A stretch of DNA of 64,000 nt. Source: Rhipicephalus microplus (lineage: Eukaryota > Arthropoda > Arachnida > Ixodida > Ixodidae). Below the pieces are notes generated by a model. It had not been told where the DNA came from and made no database searches. It saw only the letters and a list, made by a program, of their open reading frames with translations. Where the stretch lies: assembly GCF_043290135.1 (NCBI RefSeq), contig NC_134709.1:63257056-63321055 (forward strand), written 5' to 3'. Below, in pieces: positions 11,706-21,571 of the stretch (the first letter of the stretch is position 1; each line of letters begins with the position of its first letter). Made by a program: the position numbers and the translations under genes.

Positions 11706-12270
11706 CCCAACCAGGATACCCAACCAGGATAATCGACAGAATCTATTGGAGTTTCAGATTCACGGCAAGTGACTCAAACTCTAACATAGAAAAAAGCTAC
11801 GAGCGCACGCCCACGGCACATCCTGCACTATGCCGCCCAACTTGAAGAACAATCTGTTCGGGTGCGAATTCATTCCATTTCTGGACACACCAATATACCG
11901 TGACATGACTGAGTTCATCAACGAGTCTTGCAGCGTAACAGGAAGAGACGATTCACAGATGACAGCTTGAGGCAGGCCGCAGCGATGACCCAAGGTGAGA
12001 CCCATGAAGGCAACTACCGTCGGAAAGTGCAGCGCCAGCGTAAACAGCGTTTAATTAGAAGAAGCTACAAGATATGATGCCCCGCCACCGAGATCCATGC
12101 GCCGCTACGAGGACACACTCAAAAGATTGCAAACACGAAGCTTCAAAAGAATCCCGATCCTTCACAAGGTACACCCGACAAAGTACTCTGACCCCAACGT
12201 CGACTACTGCCATGAGCCCGCCACGACGAAGCATATGCTCTGGGAATGACTCGTTCACGAATCAAGCTGA
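11706..12270 (+). pseudogene. LINE ORF2 C-terminal fragment (RNase H end and knuckle), decayed
   Basis: The better-preserved copy at 54615-55640 shows the RNase H frame that this segment continues. Here only remnants remain: a diverged WxSGHTN region (about 11875-11925) and a C-terminal segment resembling LKRLQTRSF...LHKVHPTKYSDPN with CX2-4C and H residues (about 12110-12250). Multiple stops and frame changes. Same orientation as copy 2. Confidence 0.6.
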
Positions 12271-12729
12271 GCTGCTCCAACGAAAAAAATTTGGGAGATC
12301 CCAGTACCTGAAAATCTACGTTATGCGAAGCATGCTGAGGAAAGGTAACCATGTTGCACTTTTTTATTGAGCGAAACGTCATGAAATGACGCTAACGTTA
12401 TGTACAATAGTGGCACGCACAGACATATGTTGAAGAGTTGCAGATGTTTATATAACCAGTTGTTTACACTTGCGCAAAAATGCCAACTAGAACATGCGTA
12501 TTAGCAACACCAGAAGCCGATATGAAGTGCTGATTCGCTCAACGATGCTGGCCCCGGACACACCTACATAAATCAACTTCAGGGCATGACAACTAACCAC
12601 AATTGACGCTAACCCAACGTGACGGATGTATCAACGGAGCACATAAGAAATGTTTATAAAATTGGGTATGCAGCACTGCAACCACTATTGACGTGTCACG
12701 AAGATCGGTGTCTATTTGAAAAGTTTTTC

Positions 12730-12960
12730 TAAGACTGGGCGTAGCCCTGTGGTAAAATCCTTCACTGCCACGCAGAATGCTAGGGTTCGATTCGAGTTAG
12801 GACTCTGACATTTAATCTTCGCATTTATCGGGAGGACGCTACCGATATCGGATATTTCTTAACCGTGCGATAAATTGCTAATGTGTTTTCGTCGTTCATG
12901 GGTAGATACGAAGGGTCAATCACCTGTGGCACATACACACATACCAGCGGCACATACCTG
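12730..12960 (+). repeat. tRNA-like SINE head (non-Ruka family)
   Basis: The sequence gggcgtagccctgtggtaaa followed 37 nt later by gggttcgattcgag resembles RNA polymerase III A and B boxes in tRNA order and spacing. There is no proper cloverleaf, so I read it as a tRNA-derived SINE and not a tRNA gene. The 3' limit is uncertain. Confidence 0.5.
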
Positions 12961-13137
12961 CTGGTTGGTATGTGCCGCTGCCTGGCGGGAAGTGTTTGAC
13001 GACGTACGTGACAGGATTGTCACAGTACTCATGTCTTGACCAGCACGTCATATTCTTCACACCCTCTTACCATTTCATGCTAATTTTGGTTAACGCCAAG
13101 TTAAGGAGGTTACCACGAGAGCACCCAAACTTAAGAG

Positions 13138-13172
13138 GATAGATAGATAGACAGGCAGACAGACAGACAGAC

Positions 13173-13204
<32 letters not shown>
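13138..13204 (+). repeat. (GATA)n/(GACA)n microsatellite
   Basis: Runs of gatagataga, gacagacaga and again gatagataga. Confidence 0.95.
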
Positions 13205-13205
<1 letters not shown>

Positions 13206-13502
13206 CGCTCAAAATCGCCGAAGTTCGCTAGGAAATGCTTCGCATTTAAAAGCTCAATGTACTTTGTCTTATCTACAACAATACATTGAGCACACTACCC
13301 ACTGGATACTCAAAGATATGCTCATCAGAGGCAAGCTGAATATGTGATGCGCTGCCCAGCGCACGACAGTCATTCCCTGCTCAGCAATATCAAGCTCAGT
13401 TTCGGAAAATCACCTGTCTTTTTCTTCTCTTTATTTCTTTCGATTTTTTCCTGTTCTTATTTCATGCTGCGTAGCGAACAAACCAAAGCACATTGTATAT
13501 AG

Positions 13503-13625
13503 TCCAATAAATCAGTCAATCAATAAAGCACTCAATCAATCAACAAACTAAGTACTCAATGAATCGTACAATCAATCAATCATCAATTAATAAATAATCA
13601 ATCAATCGATCAATCAATCAATGAA
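13503..13625 (+). repeat. (AATC)n-rich tract
   Basis: Imperfect caatcaatcaa repeats. A shorter version sits at about 57026-57062 in duplication copy 2. Confidence 0.8.
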
Positions 13626-14024
13626 ACGCTGCACGTCTAAGCTTACCATTCGAGCAGCGATGGCAATTTTTTTCTCGCCACCTTTTATTGCGGCAGAAGC
13701 GCTAAAACAATATTTTGGCAATTCTTGTGAACTTGCAAATTGATGCTCGTTTATTTGTCCAGCGTTTCCGCCACTACGGTATGCGTCTGAAACGCCGTAT
13801 GTATCATATTTGGCAAAGTGCCAGGGGTAAAATGCACAATATCCTGCCATTTATGCTGGGCTGTACAAACAAACATGACAACTAAAGCAGGGCCTTTCAT
13901 ATCATGCAGCACAACTCTCTTCTGCAGGATTTATATTGTGGTACTATGTTTTAAATAGGTAACGTAAGTCTGGGTTGCTAGAAATAGCGCTTTTCAATCT
14001 TTGCTGATATAGCTTTAGCACGAC

Positions 14025-14663
14025 ATGAAAAAAATTGGCCCGTATCTGCATGTAATCTGCAAACGTCGTCGAAAGACGATAGTATTGCGTTTGGAGAGAG
14101 TGAACAAGACATTTATTTAATGTTCTGCGCGAGAAAATCAGTGAATGGTATTCTGGAGGCGCTGCGTTAGTGCCTTGGGCGTGCAGCGGAGGCGAACGAG
14201 TGCATCCAGTCACATCACACGTGAGACATAAGCGCCATCTGGCAGTTGTCTTAGAAAACAAAGCGCATGACTCAGAGAGGGGTGTGCGCGCCCATCTCAG
14301 AGGTAATAAGGTGTAGAACGCAAGACGACGGGTAGCTGCCACCACCGTTTCGTTTTAGCAAAGCGTTAGAAACAGTCGCCTTTCCGTGGAAGCGTTGCAT
14401 GGTCAGCGCAGCATGATAAGCGCTACGGTCCTTAAAATTACTTATGTATGCATTTTCTAGTAAGAGACGAACATGCAGAATATACGTGTTGAAATGGTGC
14501 CTCAGACATGGCAATAATTATTCTTTAACTGACAATTGCACAAGCATGGACGCTCAGCCTTGAGCAACATAGGTGGGCGCTGCGAATGAGGTTGGCCGTT
14601 TCATGTACCCGATGCCGTTGAGAGTGGACATAGAGACAAATGTACAGACAGACAGACAGACAT

Positions 14664-14701
<38 letters not shown>

Positions 14702-14750
14702 CAAAATTTTAGCGTCGAAGGTCCCCAAGAAAGACTATCGTCTTTAGAAA
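14025..14750 (-). repeat. Inverted block with AAAGACGATAGT motifs and a GACA array
   Basis: This block corresponds in reverse orientation to about 56230-56960 in copy 2, while flanking sequence matches in the forward orientation. The motif aaagacgatagt lies at 14072-14083 and its reverse complement at 14734-14745. Inside is the (GACA)n run at 14642-14697. Homology extends past the left motif to about 14025, so the motifs are not exact termini. No recognised protein; the open frames are not conserved between copies. Confidence 0.7.
14642..14697 (+). repeat. (GACA)n microsatellite
   Basis: About 13 copies of gaca with two cata interruptions, within the inverted block. Confidence 0.95.
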
Positions 14751-15301
14751 AAATTGAACCTTGCTTGCACTAAAACGCGCAAGGCTTGAAACAGTGATAC
14801 TGAACTTTTTTCTCAATCTTGCCGCATCTGGATTGTTTGTAGGCCTTTGGTACAGGTTGTGTCTAGGTTGCTTCTAGGCCGTTGTTAGGCCTGTAAGCGG
14901 CCATCTTATACATATCTATCGGCGGCCTTAAGCTCCAAGTGAATTATTCAAATATACCTGAACATGGCAAGCAATTGCTTTGGTTCGTTCTCCACATCGC
15001 GCTAAAAAGACCATAATGAGTGAAATTTAGTTTTTTCAACCAGGTATCTATACATGTCGCTCCACCGTTTGAATGATGGGCCATATTTGGCACAAATCCT
15101 TGTCTTCAATATTACAGCCGCAATAAATCTGAAAAATATCGCATATGTTCTTCTTCGTTTATAATAATATTCTTATGATAAAAGTCGAGAAAATGATTTT
15201 TGAAATCATTGTTTCATTATGCATGCAATAGAGGTCTAACAAACATGGCATTTCTGCGCACAGGCATACACGAACACTGAATTTCGCAATGCGGTCGTGA
15301 C

Positions 15302-15545
15302 AAATAGAGGGAACGGAAGTGAGCAGGTTGAGGATGAATAAACTTTATTTACAGTCAATATCTTTGCTGGCTGGGCTTATAGGCCTTACACGTGGGGACG
15401 TTGAAGTATTGCCTCCACGCCACCTCGCGGGCTTTCTGCAGGTAGGCAGGTAGGCCAAAGCTGGTCGTCAAAGTGGGAGGTGCGAAGGAAGGCGTGGCAA
15501 CTCGACGAGTAGGTCTTGGTGTCAGACGGGTTTTGGGGTTTCCTT
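15302..15545 (-). other. Retroelement-like 3' end with AATAAA
   Basis: On the minus strand a short open segment (ends REVAWRQYFNVPTCKAYK, then a stop) is followed by gtaaataaagtttattcatc. That looks like the polyadenylation end of a retroelement or transcript. The matching copy-2 segment is at about 58040-58250 and is altered. Family not identified. Confidence 0.35.
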
Positions 15546-15577
15546 TCGCACAACATATGCCGGGAGATATGTTTTAG

Positions 15578-15874
15578 TCAATCAACTTCCAGAAGCGAGA
15601 AAGTGCATTCGTTATTTGAAACTTCTTTCAGATACGCACACTGGTTAATGAAAACTTGTTGTTGAGTGAGTGGCTCTAAATTCACCATGTCATGTACTGT
15701 GACGTTAGGCGAACCGAGATCCGGAGATGCCAGCAGAAAGACTTGAGTGGGACCGCCGCAAAATTGTTGCAACACAAGGCGCAGGTACTGTTTTTCGCGA
15801 CGCTTGTCGCGCGAAGTGTTGGCTTTTACGAATTTGACCTCTTCTGATGCCGGCCCGACTAAAAATATGCGCAT
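15578..15874 (-). other. Unrecognised ORF (98 codons), decayed in the second copy
   Basis: Open frame beginning MRIFLVGPASEEVKF with a charged segment and a later hydrophobic stretch (TQVFLLASPDL). I recognise no family. The duplicated region at about 58290-58600 aligns at the DNA level but has indels that destroy this frame. It could be a chance ORF or an exon of a host gene. Confidence 0.25.
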
Positions 15875-15899
15875 CGACTACGTGCGTCTCTTTGACATG

Positions 15900-16857
15900 C
15901 TTCAAGTAAGCATATATTCTGTAATACCACAATTTACTTTCTGCAGCAGTAAACAAGTGGTTGTCATAGGTTACAATTTCAAATACGAAATATATAACTG
16001 CGCTTCGGTAGTTTTTTTTGCTTACAACTTGATGAAGTCCAGGTACAGCGTGTTGGTGCGAAATGATGGTACTCGGCTGCCGCTAATTGTGGCCGAATGT
16101 TTATTCGAAGCAAGGCAGAAAACATGTTATTGGGTTACATTCAAAATGTAGTGGTTTTATTCACCCAACAAAATCTGCAGCCCCATTTGTCTATTGGTAT
16201 TCCAGATCAGATACCCGACTTGGCATCAAGACGGGCCCATTTGTTTAAATTTCTTAGATTGGCAATGGTTTACGTGTAGAAAAAAATCAAAAGTGCCACA
16301 GTAACCACGATGTCAATGACGGTCGTAATTCGTAGTACAGTGGGTGTAAAGGATTACTAATAGCTTCAACAAGAGTTGTGTACGACTTGATACCTCAAAA
16401 CAGCAGCAGCGATAACAACGGGTAACATCGACAATGTCTAACTGAAGCACCGCGCGAAGCATAAATGTCCTCACAAGACGCATCTTTTTTTTCTCTTCCC
16501 GTTATGTGCATAGTGATTAACCATACGGTAAGGTTCGGCACGGAGATCTTGCCGCCAACAACCCTGCCCGTGCTTGAAGTTTTAGAGAGAAACTAAACGC
16601 ACGATCGTGCATCTATGAAATGCTCACTCAGTTTTCGTTAGAAACGCAAATAAGTTCTGGATTTCAGGAATCATCCTCAAGTGCTAGAGTATGCCTTCAA
16701 GTAATGAGAGCTAGAACTATACTTGCACAGCAACTATCTGCTGGTGTAATGCGATAAGGGGTATATACCATGCGATATGTAAATATTAATGATTTAAAAT
16801 GATTTCTCACAACTCGGATGGGTATATAAAGTAGCAAGAATGGTGAATAGTTTTACA
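15900..16857. other. Spacer 3' of receptor pseudogene 1
   Basis: It aligns with about 58620-59580 of copy 2. No additional gene seen; short AT-rich stretches only. Confidence 0.5.
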
Positions 16858-18703
16858 TCAAGCTTGCACATAACGTTCAACTAAATATTCTCGACGCACT
16901 CTGGGAAATACTCTTTCCTTGTTTTCGGCGGCTCTCAAGAAAGGGAAATAGGTGCGTTGCCAACACCGATACACCAAGATTTCAGCCAGGAACACCACAC
17001 AACAGAGGAGTACCTGTATCATCCAGAACTATACGAAGAACCCGAAGAGGTCGAACTGGACAGGGTCGGCTGCATGTAGTTGTGAGCAGTCCGAATATTC
17101 ATCGCGAACAAGTTGGCCCTCTCGAATTGCGTTGAAGAATCTCTTCAATGGCCGATACAGTGCCAGACTTTTACGCATTCGGAACCCACTTAGATGTGGC
17201 CTATAGTGTTCTTTGAACACCCGGACTTCTCGAACATGATAACGAATCTTGCACGGATGTGCAAGCGTTTCGTAGCAGACACGATCGCGTCTCATAGCAC
17301 ATCGAAGGCAGTCGATGATATTGTACCTCACGAGCTCCTTTGGATCTTCACGTTTAAACGCCGCTTGTAGCTTGGACATCAGTGAGGCTGCCAATGAGGT
17401 GTTCTGTCTCAGCTCTCCTACCATGGCAGTGTTCAAAGTAGCACATGGAGCGACCTCATGTCTGTCTAGGGCATCAGCCAATTATTGCAGTGTGTCTATT
17501 CGATCACCGGGTGCTTTAATTGTTACCTTTGACGTGAGCTCACTGCGGCAGTAGGAGGATAGCGGAAGTACCGCAAGGAACCAGAGGTAATACAGTGCCA
17601 CTCCAGATATCTCTCGGCGTGAGACGTTGCCCGGCAAAGGAGCCGAGGTTGCAAGAACGGAAGCTAGGAGCAGTGTGACCGAGTCAGTGATTCTTACTAA
17701 GGGTGGCAGCTGACAGTTCTCCATCTTGGCGAGCACTAGCGCGACGGCCAACAGAAGAGCAAGGGTCGATGCGATGAGTGGCTTAGAATCGTAGACAACC
17801 TCGGAGAGTGTGACGATACGATCGTCGTTGATTCGGGAATAGAAAGTCTCCTGAATCATCTCGACATGTGGAATGTCCGCATCAAGAACAATTTCCGCAT
17901 CTAATTTGGCCGAGAGGAACAGAATGTCCCATTGGCTATAAGCAGTGTCTCTCCGCACGCTACCAAATATAGGAATATAGATAATATTCAGAGAAACGTT
18001 CGTTTGTCGCAGACACCCGAGGAGAAACTCGATGGCCTGATGGTCACAAGAGTGTTTCCCACCACCATAGAAATGGCCAATAAAGCAGGCTACTGTCAAC
18101 TGCTCTCCAGAAAGGCGTTTGACCTTAGTGCTCTCTATCTGCAAGTTTGACAGTATTTCTTCGGCTGACGGATTGTGGCTGACCGATGAAGTGAGAGGCC
18201 ACGCGGCATTTTTTTATGTGTGTGCCTTTGATTTCTAGAACTCCGAAAACATAGCAAGGCGAGAGAATAAAGCGAAGATTCTTGGCCTTAGCGAGGTCCA
18301 CAGGGAAGAACGCTGCGTATAGCAAGGATGCGCATATCCACGTTGGCTTCGGTGACCGTAATGTCAATTCTAGGGCAATAAAGTCAGAGCGAATATCCGG
18401 TTCGGCATCAACCACTACGGTTCTCTTGGCTTCCATTCTATTCCTCTGAAAACAGGCGCTTATGCCACTGTGTGGAAGGCGCCAGGTAGTCACTGTTCCT
18501 TTGAGAAGGCGCGCGAAAGAAACGTGCGTTTCTTTCCAGTGTGTTGCGCACACCAGCATAACGTCGGCCTTTTTTGTGGAGAGCGATGACAGCGTAGCAG
18601 TGTGTCGTGTTTCCAGACGCACTTCACAGGCTGCGTCAGGCCAAAATTGAAATGTCACGAGTACCACCACTGTGGTCAATGTAGCAAGCGCTGCGTTCGC
18701 CAT
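16858..18703 (-). pseudogene. Ionotropic-receptor-like (iGluR-like) pseudogene, copy 1
   Basis: It would encode a ligand-gated cation channel subunit of about 614 residues without introns. Order: signal peptide (MANAALATLTTVVVLV), extracellular ligand-binding part, M1 (about PLIASTLALLLAVALVLA), a pore-loop-like segment (SVTLLLASVLATS), M3 (YYLWFLAVLPLSSY) running into SELTSKVTIKAPGDRIDTL, which fits the iGluR/IR pattern SYxxxLxSxLT...D, a second extracellular part and M4 (IQVLLCCVVFLAEILVY). Lesions: a 7-T run at 18209-18215 (six in copy 2) shifts the frame; TAA at 17482-17484 just after M3; TAG at 17029-17031 before M4, where copy 2 has CAG. The remaining frame is open to TGA at 16858-16860. 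Assembly error could explain the homopolymer shift but less easily the two nonsense codons. Confidence 0.75.
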
Positions 18704-19682
18704 TGCAGAGTTGTCGGCGTTGGATCTAGAAGAAGGCTTCGTAATTAGGTTCTTCCTCTCCTAACGCGCGAATGAATTTGATGTTCTCTTCTTTCTTTTA
18801 AAAGGAATTATCAACTCCGAATTAAAATGCGTCAGTTAGCATTTTCTGCCTTTGCTCCTTCTTATGCGACAACTGCAAGAGAACTGACTTATACGCGATG
18901 ATGTCTTGCGGAAAGAAGCCTAACAAAAACCTGGTCGCTTCAGACCTAAGTGGTACAAGATGCGTGAGTGGACAGCCCGCTTGCGAGGCACGTCAACTAC
19001 CAATTTTGTGATCAGGCCGATTTCTCGCTGATTGATTACCAAGTGGCTACACCTGTTCCAAGCGGCTTGTGTTCCTTGTCGATACCTCGTCGAGGCTACT
19101 GCAGTCTTTCATGTCGGTGCTATGGCGGTTGGTGATGGCTTTAATAAAGTGGGATGGGAACGGCATCTTGATATGACGCATGAGTATGTCCAGCATAAAA
19201 ATTCACCATGGAATGACGGCTTTAGCTTCAGTACGTCAGCTCCGAACTCAGCATCGCCTCTCACGCAAATAGACTTCGCGCAAGAGTCAAAGTCAATCTG
19301 GCTCTGTAAGTGGTCAGTTGTAGAACGCTTCAGTGACGTCATTTATTCGAGTGCGCACGTGCGTTTTCGATTAGAGGGTGGAAGTTTATGGAATGTTGGC
19401 GATCAGGCCATTACAAACCGGATAGGCATGATCAGCCACACTCGACTGTACTCTTTGAGTTGGTTGATTACCGCCTGTGCGATAAGAGTATAAAACGATA
19501 TCCACGCACGTTTTATTTGGGAACACATGCATTATTGAGGATACACGTTTGCAATATGACTGCACACGCACGCAGAATCTTATAACTTTAGTAAAAAACC
19601 GCACCAAAATCTAAGCGAATAAAGTGGTAGCTCGGAAATATTTCTATCTGGTTCTTACGCCTACCCTTCCGATCGCAATGCA
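18704..19682. other. 5' flank of receptor pseudogene 1
   Basis: About 1 kb, alignable with 61408-62380 in copy 2 (for example gtggtacaagatgcg at 18950/61650). No convincing promoter or ORF; short frames here are not conserved. Confidence 0.5.
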
Positions 19683-19926
19683 GCCCGACGCGGTGGTCTA
19701 GTGGATAAGGTACTCGGCTGCTGACCCGCATGTCGCGGGATCGAATCCCGGCTGCACCGGCTGCATTTCCGATAGAGGATGAAATGTTGTAGGCTCGTGT
19801 GCTCAGATTTGGGTGCATGTTAAAGAACCCCAGGTGGTCGAAATTTCCGAAGCTCTCCACTACGGCGTCTCTCATAATCATATGGTGGTTTTGGGACGTT
19901 AAACCCCACATATCAATCAAATCAAT
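19683..19926 (+). repeat. Ruka-like SINE, full length
   Basis: A tRNA-like head with A box (gtggtctagtggataa) and B box (gggatcgaatcccgg) is followed by a body (gctcgtgtgctcagatttgg) and a tail (gacgttaaaccccacatatc, then atcaatcaaatcaatc). The site in copy 2 (about 62375) is uninterrupted, so insertion followed duplication or was lost there. The target duplication is unclear. Confidence 0.9.
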
Positions 19927-20884
19927 CGTCATGCGCATTGTGGTGGTTTCTTTCTTCTAGCTAATTTGTGATTGCAATAGCATTAGGTGCCAACATCCAA
20001 CTGATTGTTCCGAGTCAGTTTAGTGCAATATCTAATTCGAAACAGTACAGGCACTGACCTTTGCCATGGTTCTTTCTACCGTTCTCATGCTAACGCATTG
20101 CCTGCGTCCTTTACATTCTTTACGGATTTTTTTTCTACAATAAACAGTCACTATTTGACAGACGCTGATTTCAGCATGCCTAATGGAAGGCGGTTTTACA
20201 ATGAGCATGTGCTTGGTAATGCATCTGCCCGGTCTATGGCATTTCGTGAGGCAAATTTGTTACTCTAGTTACTAGGTGTTACCAAAATAGTTCTTCTGTC
20301 TTGGATCACGCTTTTATAACCAGTCACAGCTTGTGCCTGATAACACCGTACTCCCTGGTATTGATGTATGACTACTTTGTGGCCCATGTTAGGCTTGTTT
20401 TCTTCTCATGTACGCATAGTTAGGCAAGAAACATGCATTTTTGATAAAGGAAATTATGCTTCGTTATCAAATGAGCTTGCAGTGTTACTGTTTAATCTCA
20501 GTCTTCTGGCTGTTTTAGTAGATTGCAACTCCCTACGAGGTACATTTTGCTTTCCACAACAGCATAGTGTTGACAAGCATGTTTTGAGTAAGCAGTTGTC
20601 TGCAAAAAATACGTTGTGATGAGCCTTTGATTACTCTGGAAGTCAAACGAATGATTAAAAAGGAATCTCGTGTATTAGTGTATTTAGCTTGATAAATTGG
20701 TGCATCTGGAAAAATATCCTGATCTATGCTTCTAGTCATCGCGTGCCGGGAAATGGTATAAAGCGAGACCTTTTTGGTTATATTGTTATACCAATGAGCG
20801 AGATAGGTATGTGCGCACAGTACAATGCTCTGGCCATTTATTTCCATCCACTTATAGTGAGATGCAGACATCCTGAGGCATGGG
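19927..20884. other. Non-genic part of duplication copy 1
   Basis: It aligns with about 62400-63320 in copy 2. No domain or conserved frame seen. Confidence 0.5.
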
Positions 20885-21119
20885 TTTGATATGTAGACTT
20901 TAACGTCCTAAAACCATCATATGAATATGAGAGATGTCGTAGTGGAAGGCTCCGGAAATTTAGGCCACCTGGGGTTCTCTACCGTGCACCCAAATCTGAG
21001 CACACGGGCCTACAACATTTCCAGCTCCATCGGAAATGCAGCCGCCGCAGCCGGGATTCGAACCCGTCACCTGCGGTTCAGCAGCCCAGTACCTTAGCCA
21101 TTAGACCACCACGACGGGG
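20885..21119 (-). repeat. Ruka-like SINE, full length, reverse
   Basis: Reverse-oriented tail (actttaacgtcctaaaacc), body (cacccaaatctgagcacacg) and tRNA-like head at the right (gggattcgaacccgtcacc ... ttagaccaccacgacggggc). The matching point in copy 2 (about 63320) lacks it. Confidence 0.9.
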
Positions 21120-21414
21120 CCGGATGCATAGGTAGTTGGCGTAAATTAATAATAGAATGGCTTTGCTGACTATCTTCTGGGCATCGGCTAAACCAGCCAC
21201 GGCCACTTTGAACAACATTGAAGACAGCTAGCGGGAGTACTGCCCCGTGGCATGCCTCTGGCTATTTTCCTTGAGCTACTCACCACTGTTCTAAACATGA
21301 CCTGAATCAAGTGATTGCTAAGAAGTGCACGAACAAAGCGTAAAAGATGCCCTCTTATATCGACACAAGACAAATTATCGCACTGTGGAACACGTAGTCG
21401 TACACGCGTTTGGA

Positions 21415-21571
21415 TTAGATTAGATTTTTGGGGTTTAACATCCCAAACCATAATATGATTATGAGAGACGCCGTAGTGGAGGGCTCCGGAAATTTTGACC
21501 ACCTGGGGTTCTTAACGTGCATCAAATCTGAGTACACGGGCCTACAACATTTCCGCCTTCATCGGAAATGC
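21415..21571 (-). repeat. Ruka-like SINE, 5'-truncated, with target duplication
   Basis: The reverse-oriented tail and body lack the tRNA head. It is flanked by tacacgcgttt on the left and tacacgctttt on the right. Copy 2 has a single cgtacacgctttcacc at about 63604, the empty site, so this is a duplication-specific insertion. Confidence 0.85.

Larger units (their letters stand above)
12291..13249. other. About 960-bp insertion present only in duplication copy 1
   Basis: In copy 2 the anchor gagctgctctaatgaaaaa is followed directly by agctcaacgtacc (about 55610-55640). In copy 1 the matching anchors lie about 960 bp apart. The insert contains a tRNA-like head (about 12730-12800) and a GATA/GACA array (13138-13204) but no ORF of note. 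It may be a composite of SINE and microsatellite. Confidence 0.6.

Noticed and set aside
16858..18703. Receptor copy 1 as a functional gene with introns
   Set aside because: No splice-site pairs around the lesions; copy 2 reads straight through the regions where copy 1 breaks, and the breaks are a one-base homopolymer gain and simple nonsense codons.
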